A stretch of 64,000 nt of DNA from assembly GCA_035628645.1 (NCBI GenBank), contig DASPJL010000096.1, positions 1 through 64,000 of the forward strand, given 5' to 3'. This stretch comes from DASPJL01 sp035628645. Lineage in GTDB: Bacteria; Bacteroidota; Bacteroidia; Cytophagales; Cyclobacteriaceae. The notes beneath the pieces were generated by a model. That model saw nothing but the letters and a program-made list of their open reading frames with translations, searched no databases and was not told where the DNA came from. Of this stretch, positions 1 through 9,309 are shown one piece after another. A program made the position numbers and the translations under genes. The stretch's first letter is position 1. Every line of letters begins with the position of its first letter.

Positions 1-46
1 ATAAGGCTCAATGACTCATGCAGAAGTGGTAATTAAGTAAATCAAG

Positions 47-76
47 AAGAGCTTGTAGTATAGCAAGCTCTTTTTT
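47..76 (+). terminator. Intrinsic terminator of a gene upstream of the window
   Basis: A perfect 9-bp stem (AAGAGCTTG at 47-55, CAAGCTCTT at 64-72) with an 8-nt loop runs directly into six T. It presumably ends a plus-strand gene whose 3' end lies at or before the left edge of the window. Confidence 0.75.
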
Positions 77-214
77 GCAAACTGCCTTAAGTAATAAAAG
101 AATTTTTACTGTCTTTATCATAAATGGGCCTCATTTTCCGGTAGCCTTAAATGTAACCCCTTGCTTCTATGCAAATGTTTAATCCTTCAACAATAAAACC
201 AAACCCTTATAAAT

Positions 215-2236
215 ATGGAAATTTACAATCGAACTCTTTTTGTACAGTTATTACTCTTATTTCTCGGTACTGCTTTTTTTGCAAAGGCGCAGGTCGCTGA
301 TCAACGTGCGGAAAATATGCAGATAGGATTGCAGAATATCTTTATGTCTGCCGACCAGTCTTATTATAAGTTTAACAGCGCCTCCGACAACAATCCTTAT
401 GTATATGGATATTGGGTAATAGCTCATGGGTTAGAGACCCTGGCAGATGCCTACCAGCGAACCCGGAATGTGGTGTACTACAATCGCATGAAAAGTATCC
501 TGGCTGGCATACGAAAGTATAACCTTTATGAGGCAGGTACCTATCGGAATGATTATTATGATGATCTCGAATGGCTCGGCCTGGCAAGTCTTAATTGCTA
601 CTTTGCTACAAAAGACACAGAGTTCCTGGATGCAGCGCACCAGATCTGGGCTGAAATAAAAACCGGATATTCCGGAGGAAAAATGTCGTGGAGAAAGGGA
701 TGTACCACCCCGTGTAATAACTCCATTGCGAATAGTCCGGCTATTGTTATGGCAGTGAAGCTTTACAAACTCGCGAATGATGCCGCCAACTTGCAGATGG
801 CAAAAGATATTCATGCCTGGATGAAGGCCAACGTATTTAATGCAAATGGTGGCATTTGGGATTCACCCGGTAATTTTGATGAAAACTGGCAGTTTTCGTA
901 CAACTCGGGGATGTTTATTTCTGCATCTCTTGAGCTTTACCTTGTCACAGGCACGCAATCGTACCTGGATGATGCCATTAAAGCCTGCGAATTCATGATG
1001 AATTTCAGAAACTACGATGGAGGCGTATTTTTCCTGAATGAAACAGGCCAGGGTGATGGCGGATTGTTCAAGGGAATTTTTGCGAAGTCATTTATTGATT
1101 TTGTCCGAATGGGTAACCTTACCCCTTCCCAACGGGACAGATATATGCAGGTGATTCAGTATACTGCGAATTACGTTTGGGATAGAGCTGTGAATAAATC
1201 AAATTATCTTACCAGTCCCAATTGGTCCGTTATGCCAAGCGGTACTATTGACCTTTCTACCCACTTATCCGGTGTTCACCTGTTTGAATCTGTTGCAAGT
1301 TTGAACAAGGTTCATGCCTACAGGGATATCAATTATAGCGGATTCTACTCGCAACTAGCTCCTGGCATGTATACCCTGGCCCAACTTCAGGCGAAGGGAA
1401 TTACGGACAATGACATTACTTCGTTGACGATTCCGTCGGGTTACTCCGTCACGGTTTATGAAAATGATAATTTTAGTGGCGCAAGTGCAACCTATACATC
1501 AAATCAAACCTGGTTGGCTTCATGGAATGACAGGATCAGTTCTCTCAGGATTGTTGCCCCTAATCCTTCCTACCGGATAAAAAATCGCTGGCAGAACACC
1601 TACCTTTATGATGCCGGTGACCGGGTGAGATATAATGCAACTGCCTCAGGAACAAACTATCAGTGGGTGATGGAAGATGTTGGCGGAGGTTTAAAAGAGC
1701 TGAAGAATGTAGGTACGGGAGAATATATGCATGTTGAAAACTTATTGGGCTATGTGCAATGTACTGCCCGTACACCTGGCTGGTGGAGCTCCCGTTGGGC
1801 AACAGAAGATGCAGGAAACGGTTATGTTAGAATCAGAAATGGATGGCAGAGTACAAAATATATCCATGTAGAAAACCTTCAGTCGCAGGCGCAGTACGGA
1901 GATCTAAATAGCAACTGGCACAGTATGCAATGGGTCCTTGAACCTATAACGGCTGCAAGTGCCAGACTCGAAAATACATTTGAAACGGAGCAGGATGCGA
2001 CGGAAGAACGCGTTAAATACTGGCCAAATGAGGTGGATGATCAAATCACGTTACAAACAAACGGAACCTATAGGAAGGTAGAAGTGACAGACTTTTTGGG
2101 GCGAGTCCAATATCAGGACAATACCATTCAAGGGAAGAAATCACTGGAGATGGATCTAAGCCATCTTTCTGCTGGGATTCATTTCATTCGTCTAACTGGA
2201 GCAAAAGTGGAAGTATTCCGTATTATTGTTAAATAA
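215..2236 (+). CDS. Secreted GH76-type alpha-1,6-mannanase with crystallin-like and ricin-like modules and T9SS sorting domain
   Basis: Predicted endo-alpha-1,6-mannan hydrolase. A signal peptide (residues 1-26, ending AKA-Q) is followed by an alpha/alpha-barrel of GH76 type (about 30-365); the adjacent aspartate pair in YYDDLEW (D116-D117) is the family's catalytic signature. After it come a beta/gamma-crystallin-like repeat (about 366-448, with the typical VYENDNFSG core), a beta-trefoil/ricin-like segment (about 452-580) with repeated N-G-W-Q-S type turns, and a C-terminal type A sorting domain (about 595-673) for type IX secretion, so the protein should be exported and surface-bound or released. 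It is monocistronic: a terminator follows at 2250. The GH76 call is good; the binding role of the middle modules is inferred from fold resemblance. Confidence 0.85.
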   Translation: MEIYNRTLFVQLLLLFLGTAFFAKAQVADQRAENMQIGLQNIFMSADQSYYKFNSASDNNPYVYGYWVIAHGLETLADAYQRTRNVVYYNRMKSILAGIRKYNLYEAGTYRNDYYDDLEWLGLASLNCYFATKDTEFLDAAHQIWAEIKTGYSGGKMSWRKGCTTPCNNSIANSPAIVMAVKLYKLANDAANLQMAKDIHAWMKANVFNANGGIWDSPGNFDENWQFSYNSGMFISASLELYLVTGTQSYLDDAIKACEFMMNFRNYDGGVFFLNETGQGDGGLFKGIFAKSFIDFVRMGNLTPSQRDRYMQVIQYTANYVWDRAVNKSNYLTSPNWSVMPSGTIDLSTHLSGVHLFESVASLNKVHAYRDINYSGFYSQLAPGMYTLAQLQAKGITDNDITSLTIPSGYSVTVYENDNFSGASATYTSNQTWLASWNDRISSLRIVAPNPSYRIKNRWQNTYLYDAGDRVRYNATASGTNYQWVMEDVGGGLKELKNVGTGEYMHVENLLGYVQCTARTPGWWSSRWATEDAGNGYVRIRNGWQSTKYIHVENLQSQAQYGDLNSNWHSMQWVLEPITAASARLENTFETEQDATEERVKYWPNEVDDQITLQTNGTYRKVEVTDFLGRVQYQDNTIQGKKSLEMDLSHLSAGIHFIRLTGAKVEVFRIIVK

Positions 2237-2249
2237 TTTAGAGGATAAT

Positions 2250-2283
2250 GGACCTGATAGAAATGATCTGTCAGGTCCTTCTT
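2250..2283 (+). terminator. Terminator after the GH76 gene
   Basis: GGACCTGA (2250-2257) pairs with TCAGGTCC (2271-2278); the stem extends by TAGA/TCTG to 12 bp with one G-U pair and a 5-nt loop, followed by a T-rich tail. It lies 14 nt after the stop codon. Confidence 0.75.
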
Positions 2284-2577
2284 TAAAGATTTTATATTTT
2301 CTTGTCCACGCCCTAAAGGGCATGGCTATGAATGGGAACCGGCAGTTCTTTTCCTGAGAAATCTGAACCGCAGATATATAATATTCATGATAAACTATGA
2401 ATTACCGGATCATTGTCCATCTTGTAAATTAGCTTCATCTATGGTCCGCCCCTACATTTTATAAGAAGTAACTCTGGGAAATACACAGAACTATTTATCT
2501 GTGCAAGATTTATATATCCTTCAGGGACAATAATTTCCTTTATTGCTGCCATGTTCCAGGTTTTTTAACCTTTAATA

Positions 2578-2661
2578 TTATTTGGAATAGTTCTAAATAA
2601 ATTTTTGATTCTTCTATACCGCTTCCTATCTTTGGGCCTTATTTAAAATTAATCTAAATAA
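2578..2661 (+). promoter_or_regulatory. Iron-operon promoter bracketed by two 23-bp palindromic operators
   Basis: A Bacteroidetes-type housekeeping promoter is visible: TTG at 2605-2607, 19 nt, then TATCTTTG at 2627-2634 (consensus TAnnTTTG). Two palindromes of identical length flank it: 2578-2600 and 2639-2661. Both have arms TTATTT...AAATAA, and each pairs at 9 of 11 positions around a central base. One lies just upstream of the -33 box, the other over or just after the expected start site. The geometry fits repression by an iron regulator of the Fur or DtxR type; the identity of the regulator is inferred from the operon content. Confidence 0.7.
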
Positions 2662-2669
2662 TAAGTCGG

Positions 2670-5075
2670 TTGAATCTTTATAGCAAAATTGTTTTAGCCT
2701 TTTCTTTTTTCCTGTGTTCTGTTCAAACACTTTGGGGACAAAGCAATAATAACGCAGCCGTTTCCGGAGAAGTAAAGACTTCATCAGGAGAAGTGTTAAC
2801 AGGGGTAACTATAGTTTTGAAAAACACAAAATTCGGCACAACGACTGATGCTAAGGGGCACTTTGAGATTCCAGATGTTCCTCCTGGCAGCTATGTACTT
2901 CAAGCTAGTTTTGTAGGTTTTGAAAGCCAGGAAAAACCAATTCGGCTTAAAGCACCACAGTCACTGGAAGTGAAATTTTCATTAGTTGAAAAATCCTTTG
3001 AAATGGAGGAGGTTGAAATTATAGGTAAATCGGTAACGGAGCGGATTAATGCACAATCTTATGCCGTTACAGCCGTAGATGCCAAAAGCCTACATAACAG
3101 CGTATCCGATGCAAAAGTAATTCTTAACCGGATTTCCGGAGTAAGGATTTTAGAAGAAGGCGGGCTTGGCTCAAATTTGAGTTTTACACTTAATGGCTTC
3201 TCCGGCGATCAGGTCAAGTTTTTTATGGATGGAATCCCCATGGATAACTTCGGTTCATCCTTCAACCTGGGCAGCATTCCGGTAAATACCATTGACAGAA
3301 TTGAAGTATACAAAGGGGTTGTGCCGGTATGGCTAGGCACAGATGCCTTAGGTGGGGCTGTGAACATCATCACCAATAAGAAAAATAACTTTCTGGATGC
3401 TTCCTATTCTTTCGGATCATTTAATACACACAGAATTTCCCTAAACGGCGCTTATACTGACAGCAAAAGCGGGTTTACCTTCAGGGGAAATGCCAACTAC
3501 AACTATTCGGATAATAATTTTAAAGTGTGGGTTCCTATAGTCAGGGAAAGGAAAACTGTTGATACTGCTGAAGTTGAGCGATTTCATGACCGGTACAAAT
3601 CTGGCACTTTAAAATTTGAGACGGGCTTTGTAAACAAGAAATATGCAGATAACCTCCTTATCGGAATCATTGCCAGCGGTGATGACAAGCAGGTACAAAC
3701 CGGCATGACGATGAACAGTGTATATGGAGGTGTTGTTAGAAATAGCCGGTCGATCATTCCGATATTAAAATACAATAAAGCGGATCTTTTTGTGGAGGGC
3801 TTGAGTGTAAGTTTATCCAGCGCGTATAATCATACCAAAAGTCAGAATATTGATACGCTTACTGGAATCACTTATAATTGGTTAGGCGAAAGCACACATA
3901 TCCCGCAATCCAGCGACGGAGAATTATCTGAAACAACATTTCTTACTTTCGACGACCACGAACTGACAACACAATTCAACAGCAGCTATTTTATAACACC
4001 GCAGCATTCTTTTGTTTTTAATTATTCCCATTCTTTTTTTAAAAGGAAGGCTTTTGATCGTGAAGATCCTGACAAACCCGAGCATAAATTTCCCAATGAA
4101 CTCACGAAACAAGTGCTGGGACTTGCTTATAAATTTGACCCCAACAGGAAATGGAGCACCACACTCTTCGGTAAGTTTTATTTTTTAAAGGCTGAAACAA
4201 GTAAGGAATTTGACTTTGGACTTGATACCAGACGGGTTGAAGGTGTTGTGTCGAATAAAGAAAACTTTGGATATGGCATCGCTTCCTCTTATAATATCTT
4301 GCCCGACCTCCACGTGAAGGCTTCTTATGAATATACTTACCGTATGCCTTGGGCAAATGAAATTTTCGGAAATGGTCTTCTTACCCTCCCTAATGCAGAT
4401 TTACGTCCAGAGCAAAGTAATAATTTGAATATGGGGACAGCCTATAAATTCAAAGTAAAAACGGATCACGTGTTCAACCTCGAAGGAAGCTTTATCTATC
4501 GAGATACGAAAGACCTCATTTTTCATTTTGTAAGTGTTCCCGGTCGCCAAGCAACTTATCTTAACTTAGATTTAATAAGAACAATGGGTATTGAAGGAAG
4601 CTTCAAATACCAATGGAAAAGAACCCTGACAATTGGTGGAAATATCACTTTTCAGGATATTACAGACCAAGCTGATTCGATCTACAATGAATCTTATACC
4701 AACTCCGGTTATCAGAAAAACTTTCAAAAAGGTTATCGTTTGACGAACACCCCTTATCTCTTTGGCAATGCTAATGCTGGTTTAACTTTCGATAATGTGT
4801 TTCTGAAAGAATCGTTGGTGAATATTAATTACTATTTTAATTACGTGCAACAGTACTTTCTCAGTTGGGCAGAACTGGGGTCCAAAGACGGCAAAAAGAT
4901 AATTCCGAGGCAAACCGCTCATAATATTGAAGTGTCTTACGGTTTGAACAATGGAAAATATAATATAGCCTTGGAATGCAGAAACATAATGGATGCTCGG
5001 CTTTATGACAAGTATATGCTTCAAAAACCCGGACGGGCCTTTTATGTAAAGCTGAGATATGCCCCAAACTTTTAA
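2670..5075 (+). CDS. TonB-dependent siderophore/iron receptor with N-terminal carboxypeptidase-like domain
   Basis: Outer-membrane active transporter. A signal peptide (1-24) precedes a carboxypeptidase-regulatory-like beta-sandwich (about 29-115, VSGEVKTSSGEVLTGVTIVL), a TonB plug (about 120-240, with the VDAKSL...NRISGVR region and IDRIEVYKG) and a beta-barrel ending in an aromatic strand with terminal F801. It starts at TTG 2670; no ATG fits the signal peptide. It is the first gene of a three-gene set with a DUF4374 lipoprotein and a PepSY membrane protein, a combination known from Bacteroidota siderophore-uptake loci. It lacks the long SusC form and has no SusD partner, which supports iron or heme rather than glycan import. 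Substrate is not deducible. Confidence 0.87.
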   Translation: MNLYSKIVLAFSFFLCSVQTLWGQSNNNAAVSGEVKTSSGEVLTGVTIVLKNTKFGTTTDAKGHFEIPDVPPGSYVLQASFVGFESQEKPIRLKAPQSLEVKFSLVEKSFEMEEVEIIGKSVTERINAQSYAVTAVDAKSLHNSVSDAKVILNRISGVRILEEGGLGSNLSFTLNGFSGDQVKFFMDGIPMDNFGSSFNLGSIPVNTIDRIEVYKGVVPVWLGTDALGGAVNIITNKKNNFLDASYSFGSFNTHRISLNGAYTDSKSGFTFRGNANYNYSDNNFKVWVPIVRERKTVDTAEVERFHDRYKSGTLKFETGFVNKKYADNLLIGIIASGDDKQVQTGMTMNSVYGGVVRNSRSIIPILKYNKADLFVEGLSVSLSSAYNHTKSQNIDTLTGITYNWLGESTHIPQSSDGELSETTFLTFDDHELTTQFNSSYFITPQHSFVFNYSHSFFKRKAFDREDPDKPEHKFPNELTKQVLGLAYKFDPNRKWSTTLFGKFYFLKAETSKEFDFGLDTRRVEGVVSNKENFGYGIASSYNILPDLHVKASYEYTYRMPWANEIFGNGLLTLPNADLRPEQSNNLNMGTAYKFKVKTDHVFNLEGSFIYRDTKDLIFHFVSVPGRQATYLNLDLIRTMGIEGSFKYQWKRTLTIGGNITFQDITDQADSIYNESYTNSGYQKNFQKGYRLTNTPYLFGNANAGLTFDNVFLKESLVNINYYFNYVQQYFLSWAELGSKDGKKIIPRQTAHNIEVSYGLNNGKYNIALECRNIMDARLYDKYMLQKPGRAFYVKLRYAPNF

Positions 5076-5110
5076 TTAACAGAAACCATAACTTAAAATA
5101 ATAAACGAAT

Positions 5111-6322
5111 ATGTTTTTAAACAGAATAGTGCAAAAGCTTGCACTGCCCATCTTAAGTATCTTTACGCTATTATCATTTACGGCTTGTAACAATGACGAC
5201 GAGCCATCTGTTGCTTCCGGGGATTTCGTTGTTTCACTTGCCGTTCAGGGTAGCGACAATACATTTACCTATTATTCCGTGCCTTTCGAGGATATAATGA
5301 CCGGATCACTTTCTGCTTTAGGAAAAGGTATTGAGCAACCGGGCTATTTTGATTTTACACAGATCGACAACACGATTTACAGTATAGGCGGGTTAGACGA
5401 TGTAAACGTAGTTGGAATTAATCAAAAAGAAGATGGATCTCTTTCTCAGATAGGGAATGTTTCTTTTCAAACCAGTCTGAAAGATATCGTTAAAGCTGAT
5501 AACAACACGTTGGTAGGTATTGAACTGTCTTCAACTTCTGACATGGTTCGTTTTCATACAATTGATGTGAATACGGTTACTGTAAAAAACACCATTGAAC
5601 ACCCGGTTGCTGATCTTACAGACCTTGTATCTCCTTCTTATTCAGGAATGGTTATAAGTGGCGATCATCTGTTTTTAAGCTATTACATAAGTGATCCAAC
5701 CACATTTAAGACTGATCACACAGACAATGCATGGGTTGCAGTTTATTCTTACCCGGAGTTACAATTTCAAAAGGTTATCGAAGATACCCGTACAGGGCCT
5801 ATCGGAGGATTTAATGTTAAATCTGGTCTGATTAAAGATGAAAAAGGCGACGTTTATGCACTTTCTCATTCCAATCCCGCAAATGGATTTAGCCAAAGCA
5901 CAAAGCCAGGAGGTATTATGCGCATCAAGAGCGGTGAGACAGAATTTGATCAAAGCTACTTTTTCGATATCGAAGAAATCACAGGTGGAAAAAATACCGC
6001 ACATTTAAAATATCTGGGCGACGGAAAAGTTTTTGCTGAAATCAACATGGCCGATAGAAGTCAGCAAGCAGCATGGTCTGATGCACCTTTAAAATCTGCG
6101 ATCATCGACCTTAATGACCAAACTATAAATTATATTGACGGCGTACCCGAGCACTCAGGCAGCGGAAGAAGACTGGCAGCGCTTCAGGACGGAAAATATA
6201 TCTACATGGGTATTCCTGAAGGAAATGGCATTTTTATTTATAAAATAGATACAGAAAACTATACAGCAACAAAAGGCGCTGAAGTTCAGGCAAACTTCAT
6301 TGCAGGAATTTTTAAATATTAA
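5111..6322 (+). CDS. DUF4374 family lipoprotein of the iron-uptake operon
   Basis: Secreted lipoprotein: the leader ends in a lipobox LSFTAC with Cys26. The rest (about 40-403) is a repetitive beta-rich protein, consistent with a beta-propeller, of the DUF4374 type. Members regularly sit beside TonB siderophore receptors and PepSY proteins in Bacteroidota; a role as surface or periplasmic iron-siderophore binding partner is inferred from that association. The gene starts 35 nt after the receptor gene and is followed by a strong hairpin before the next gene. Confidence 0.8.
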   Translation: MFLNRIVQKLALPILSIFTLLSFTACNNDDEPSVASGDFVVSLAVQGSDNTFTYYSVPFEDIMTGSLSALGKGIEQPGYFDFTQIDNTIYSIGGLDDVNVVGINQKEDGSLSQIGNVSFQTSLKDIVKADNNTLVGIELSSTSDMVRFHTIDVNTVTVKNTIEHPVADLTDLVSPSYSGMVISGDHLFLSYYISDPTTFKTDHTDNAWVAVYSYPELQFQKVIEDTRTGPIGGFNVKSGLIKDEKGDVYALSHSNPANGFSQSTKPGGIMRIKSGETEFDQSYFFDIEEITGGKNTAHLKYLGDGKVFAEINMADRSQQAAWSDAPLKSAIIDLNDQTINYIDGVPEHSGSGRRLAALQDGKYIYMGIPEGNGIFIYKIDTENYTATKGAEVQANFIAGIFKY

Positions 6323-6335
6323 TTAAGAATTCTTT

Positions 6336-6380
6336 ACAGGCTTTATTAACTACTAATAAAGCCTGTATCCTTTCTTTTAA
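6336..6380 (+). terminator. Strong hairpin between the DUF4374 and PepSY genes
   Basis: A perfect 13-bp stem (6336-6348 with 6354-6366; arms ACAGGCTTTATTA and its complement) with a 5-nt loop, then a T-rich tail to 6380. It lies between two genes expected to be co-transcribed, so it may be a partial terminator or attenuator that lowers PepSY expression, or a full terminator. Confidence 0.7.
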
Positions 6381-6394
6381 TTCTGATATTTTCT

Positions 6395-7639
6395 ATGAAA
6401 AGCAAATCTAAAAAATCCAAAAGCCCTTTAAGACGACTGAATGATTGGCTACACTTGTGGCTAGGCCTTTCTTCCGGCATAGTAGTATTAATCGTCAGTT
6501 TGACAGGATGTATTTATGTTTTTGAACAGGAAATAAAAGATGCCTTAGAACCCTGGAGATTTGTTGAGGTGCAGGACAAGCCATTTGTACCTCCAAGTGT
6601 ATTGATTGACACAGCTCAGAAATACATGCCGGAACAAATACCCACCGGCCTAACCTACAGCAACAAGGAAGGTGCAGCTGCAATTGGATATAGTGGAAAT
6701 GAAAATGGAAAAAGAACTTTTACTGCTATTTTTCTAAATCCCTACACGGGAGAATTTTTGCAAAAACAACAATTGCTTGGCGAGGGCTCCTTTGATTTTT
6801 TCCGCTTCATTATAGACGGACATAGGGCTTTGTGGATGCCATATAATATAGGTCGACCTGTCGTGGGTATTGCTACCCTCATTTTTGTGATCCTGCTACT
6901 TACCGGACTGGTAATGTGGTGGCCGAAAAACTTCAAAAAATCCAGCTTTAGCAAAAGTTTTAAGATCAAGTGGAAGGGAAGTTTTAAAAGGGTAAACTAT
7001 GACCTTCACAATGTCCTGGGATTTTACACGCTGGTTTTAGCATTTGTGCTTGCTGTAACAGGGCTTGTATGGAGCTTTAAGTGGTTTGAAAATTCCTTGT
7101 ACTTTGTAACGTCCGCAGGCGAAACAAAACCTGGTCACCACCACCCGCCTTCTGATACTACCAAAGCTGGAATGGTTGCTATTGACAGTATTCCGGTATT
7201 GGATAAAGCGTGGTACAAAACAATAGCGCAAGAACCGAATGTACAAGGCATGTATATGTCTCCATCCCTTCCGGATCCTGACGACGTAATTGAAATAATA
7301 GCTTACCAGGACCATGGCTCGTGGTACAATAGAAATACTTATTATTACGATCAATATACACTTGAGCAATTCAGGGTACAGGGAGACCGATTCGCTGAAG
7401 CTAGTTTTGCAGACAAACTGGACATGCTCAACTATGACATTCACATTGGCGCTGCTCTTGGATTACCAGGAAAAATCCTCGCGTTTTTTATCAGCCTTAT
7501 TTGTGCGAGTTTGCCCGTAACTGGCTTCCTGGTTTGGTTGAATAAGAAGAAAAAGAAAAAGAAGAAAGGCAAGGGTTTAAAAAGTAAGGAGGAAATCCTC
7601 AGGAAAAAAGATAAAAGCGAAGCTGAGTTGATCAGTTAA
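6395..7639 (+). CDS. PepSY-associated TM helix protein (iron-siderophore reductase-like)
   Basis: Inner-membrane protein of the PepSY_TM family with four predicted helices at about 21-43, 153-175, 207-227 and 357-382. Histidines sit next to helices (H20, about H142, about H204 in NYDLHN and about H349 in NYDIHIG), matching the heme- or metal-coordinating pattern of these proteins; a His-rich HHHPP stretch follows helix 3. Family members occur with siderophore receptors and are proposed to reduce ferric siderophores in the periplasm. The C-terminus is a run of lysines followed by a charged tail, expected to be cytoplasmic. It starts at ATG 6395 just after a 13-bp hairpin. Confidence 0.85.
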   Translation: MKSKSKKSKSPLRRLNDWLHLWLGLSSGIVVLIVSLTGCIYVFEQEIKDALEPWRFVEVQDKPFVPPSVLIDTAQKYMPEQIPTGLTYSNKEGAAAIGYSGNENGKRTFTAIFLNPYTGEFLQKQQLLGEGSFDFFRFIIDGHRALWMPYNIGRPVVGIATLIFVILLLTGLVMWWPKNFKKSSFSKSFKIKWKGSFKRVNYDLHNVLGFYTLVLAFVLAVTGLVWSFKWFENSLYFVTSAGETKPGHHHPPSDTTKAGMVAIDSIPVLDKAWYKTIAQEPNVQGMYMSPSLPDPDDVIEIIAYQDHGSWYNRNTYYYDQYTLEQFRVQGDRFAEASFADKLDMLNYDIHIGAALGLPGKILAFFISLICASLPVTGFLVWLNKKKKKKKKGKGLKSKEEILRKKDKSEAELIS

Positions 7640-7736
7640 CTTAATGAGGAAGAAAACCTGATTACCTACTGGTAGCTATTTAAGAAATAATAGTCCTGAG
7701 TTGATTATTACTTTTAATAAAAGTGGAGCTATTGGT

Positions 7737-8144
7737 TTACAGTCCATCACGCTCCTTTTCCAACAGCATTGGATTACCTCTTTTGCATAATTGAACGGAA
7801 ACTCCCCACGGATCTTTCAGCATCACTATTACCGAGCCATCAGGAAGGCTTTGTTCATTTATTAGATGGGCACCCGCCTTCATAAGCCTGTTTTTATCCG
7901 CTTCCGGATTTTCGGATACAAAAGCAAAATGTAGAATAAGCGGATTCATATTTCTATAATCAGGAACCTGGTCAGCAGGATTGGCATATACTTCAATCAT
8001 TATTCTTCCACTGTCGTCCGCTAAGAAAGTAGTATATGGCGCTGAGGGACTTTGTCTTACTATTCGCATTCCCAAATTATTCACATACCAATCTGCCATT
8101 TTCAAAGGATCTTTCACATTAATTGCAAAGTGCTCAAGTTTCAT
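7737..8144 (-). CDS. VOC (glyoxalase/bleomycin-resistance fold) protein
   Basis: A 135-residue protein with the paired beta-alpha-beta-beta-beta modules of the vicinal oxygen chelate superfamily: MKLEHFAINVKDPLKMADWY at the N-terminus, and a second half beginning near LHFAFVSENPEADK. Candidate metal ligands are His5 and a glutamate in the IMIEVYAN strand, with His in LILHFAF. Substrate unknown. It stands alone on the minus strand, facing the iron operon. Confidence 0.8.
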   Translation of the reverse strand: MKLEHFAINVKDPLKMADWYVNNLGMRIVRQSPSAPYTTFLADDSGRIMIEVYANPADQVPDYRNMNPLILHFAFVSENPEADKNRLMKAGAHLINEQSLPDGSVIVMLKDPWGVSVQLCKRGNPMLLEKERDGL

Positions 8145-8444
8145 TTCGATAGTTTGAGAAGTAGAGATTTTTTCTTTAAAACTATATAAAAAATCTTTAT
8201 GAAGAATTTATACAGTTCAGGTTTCAATTTAAAAGACAGAATCGCTGATATAAATGATTTTCATGATGGATTATGATCATTGTTTCTGGCAAATTGTCCT
8301 ATGACTAATAACTACGTCCAACTCTCAACGATAAATCTTGAGGTTACATTTTAACTCTAAAAGTAACAAATTCAAAGTGTGTTTAATTATCGTGTTTGAA
8401 AACAGGTACGTATAACGAGATTTTTATTGGAAGTTTTTGACGAA

Positions 8445-8927
8445 ATGAAAGAATTAGAAATTAGCTTACAACAGCAGGTTAATTATTCTAAAAGGATGGC
8501 AAGGTCAATAAGGGTTATTATATTCATTGCTCTCTTATTTTTATTAATATTAACAATGTTTTCAGAATGGTATTATGGCGTAATAATAGCTAGTTTAATT
8601 TTCTTAATACAATATTTTAAATTAGTCGAGTCGCAAAGGTTTTTCATTACCTATTTAAAAATTGAGAACAAATCAGTAGTTATTAATTATTACGATACTA
8701 ATGTGAAAAGGACTTTAATTGGAGATTTAAAAGATTTTGAGTTTAAGAAGAGACTCGCATTTTTAAACCGAAGCAGAACACCTTATTTACTTATCTGTTA
8801 CAAAGGTAATTCAATTATTAAGCAGTTTGAGCTTGGAAATTGGGATGAAGTACTTTTTAAAAAGATTGTTCTTTATGATATCAGTATTTCAACTGGCGCG
8901 CAATGTGTTAAAAAAATAGAACCTTAA
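8445..8927 (+). CDS. Hypothetical protein with two N-terminal membrane helices
   Basis: Not recognised. The frame opens at TTG 8427, but the ATG at 8445 gives a cleaner start (MKELEISLQQQ). Residues about 20-58 hold two adjacent hydrophobic helices (IRVIIFIALLFLLILTMF and YYGVIIASLIFLIQYF), followed by a roughly 100-residue soluble domain with alternating beta-strand pattern and basic residues. This layout is like bacterial PH-domain-type membrane proteins, but that is only a suggestion. The next gene starts 13 nt downstream, so the two are probably an operon. Confidence 0.6.
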   Translation: MKELEISLQQQVNYSKRMARSIRVIIFIALLFLLILTMFSEWYYGVIIASLIFLIQYFKLVESQRFFITYLKIENKSVVINYYDTNVKRTLIGDLKDFEFKKRLAFLNRSRTPYLLICYKGNSIIKQFELGNWDEVLFKKIVLYDISISTGAQCVKKIEP

Positions 8928-8940
8928 ATTTTAAAATAGG

Positions 8941-9309
8941 TTGAAAATAACTTTTGAAAATATTTTGGAATTACTATACAAAGAGATACCAGAATATCAT
9001 GAAAAAAGCAATAAGTATTTTGACGTCGATCCCTTTATTCAAGCAGGTTTATTTGGAAAGTTTTTAAGGGAAAAAATTGATGAAGGGACTCACGACGAAG
9101 GTTTTTATAAAAGAGCATATGGGTTTCTAAACAAAATGGTGGAATTTGGCGATGAGAGTATTGAGGATATTTTAAGTACGGAAATTTTTATCGGCATGTA
9201 TACCTATGATGAAAGGTATTTGCTTTATTCTAAACAATATTTATCTATGAAAGCGCATAGATTAATGAAAGAGAATATTAATTTATGGAAAAGAGGCAAC
9301 AATCAGTAA
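8941..9309 (+). CDS. Small alpha-helical cytosolic protein, immunity-like
   Basis: A 122-residue acidic, helical protein starting at TTG 8941, with no signal peptide or membrane segment. The pattern (LLYKEIPEYHEKSN, ...AGLFGKFLREKI..., FGDESIEDILSTEIFIGM) resembles small DUF-type proteins often found as immunity partners in polymorphic toxin loci, but no toxin is adjacent. It directly follows the two-helix membrane protein with a 13-nt gap. Function unknown. Confidence 0.6.
   Translation: MKITFENILELLYKEIPEYHEKSNKYFDVDPFIQAGLFGKFLREKIDEGTHDEGFYKRAYGFLNKMVEFGDESIEDILSTEIFIGMYTYDERYLLYSKQYLSMKAHRLMKENINLWKRGNNQ

Noticed and set aside
7037..7444. Minus-strand 135-codon frame inside the PepSY gene
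   Set aside because: Antisense shadow of the PepSY reading frame, with no start context or domain.
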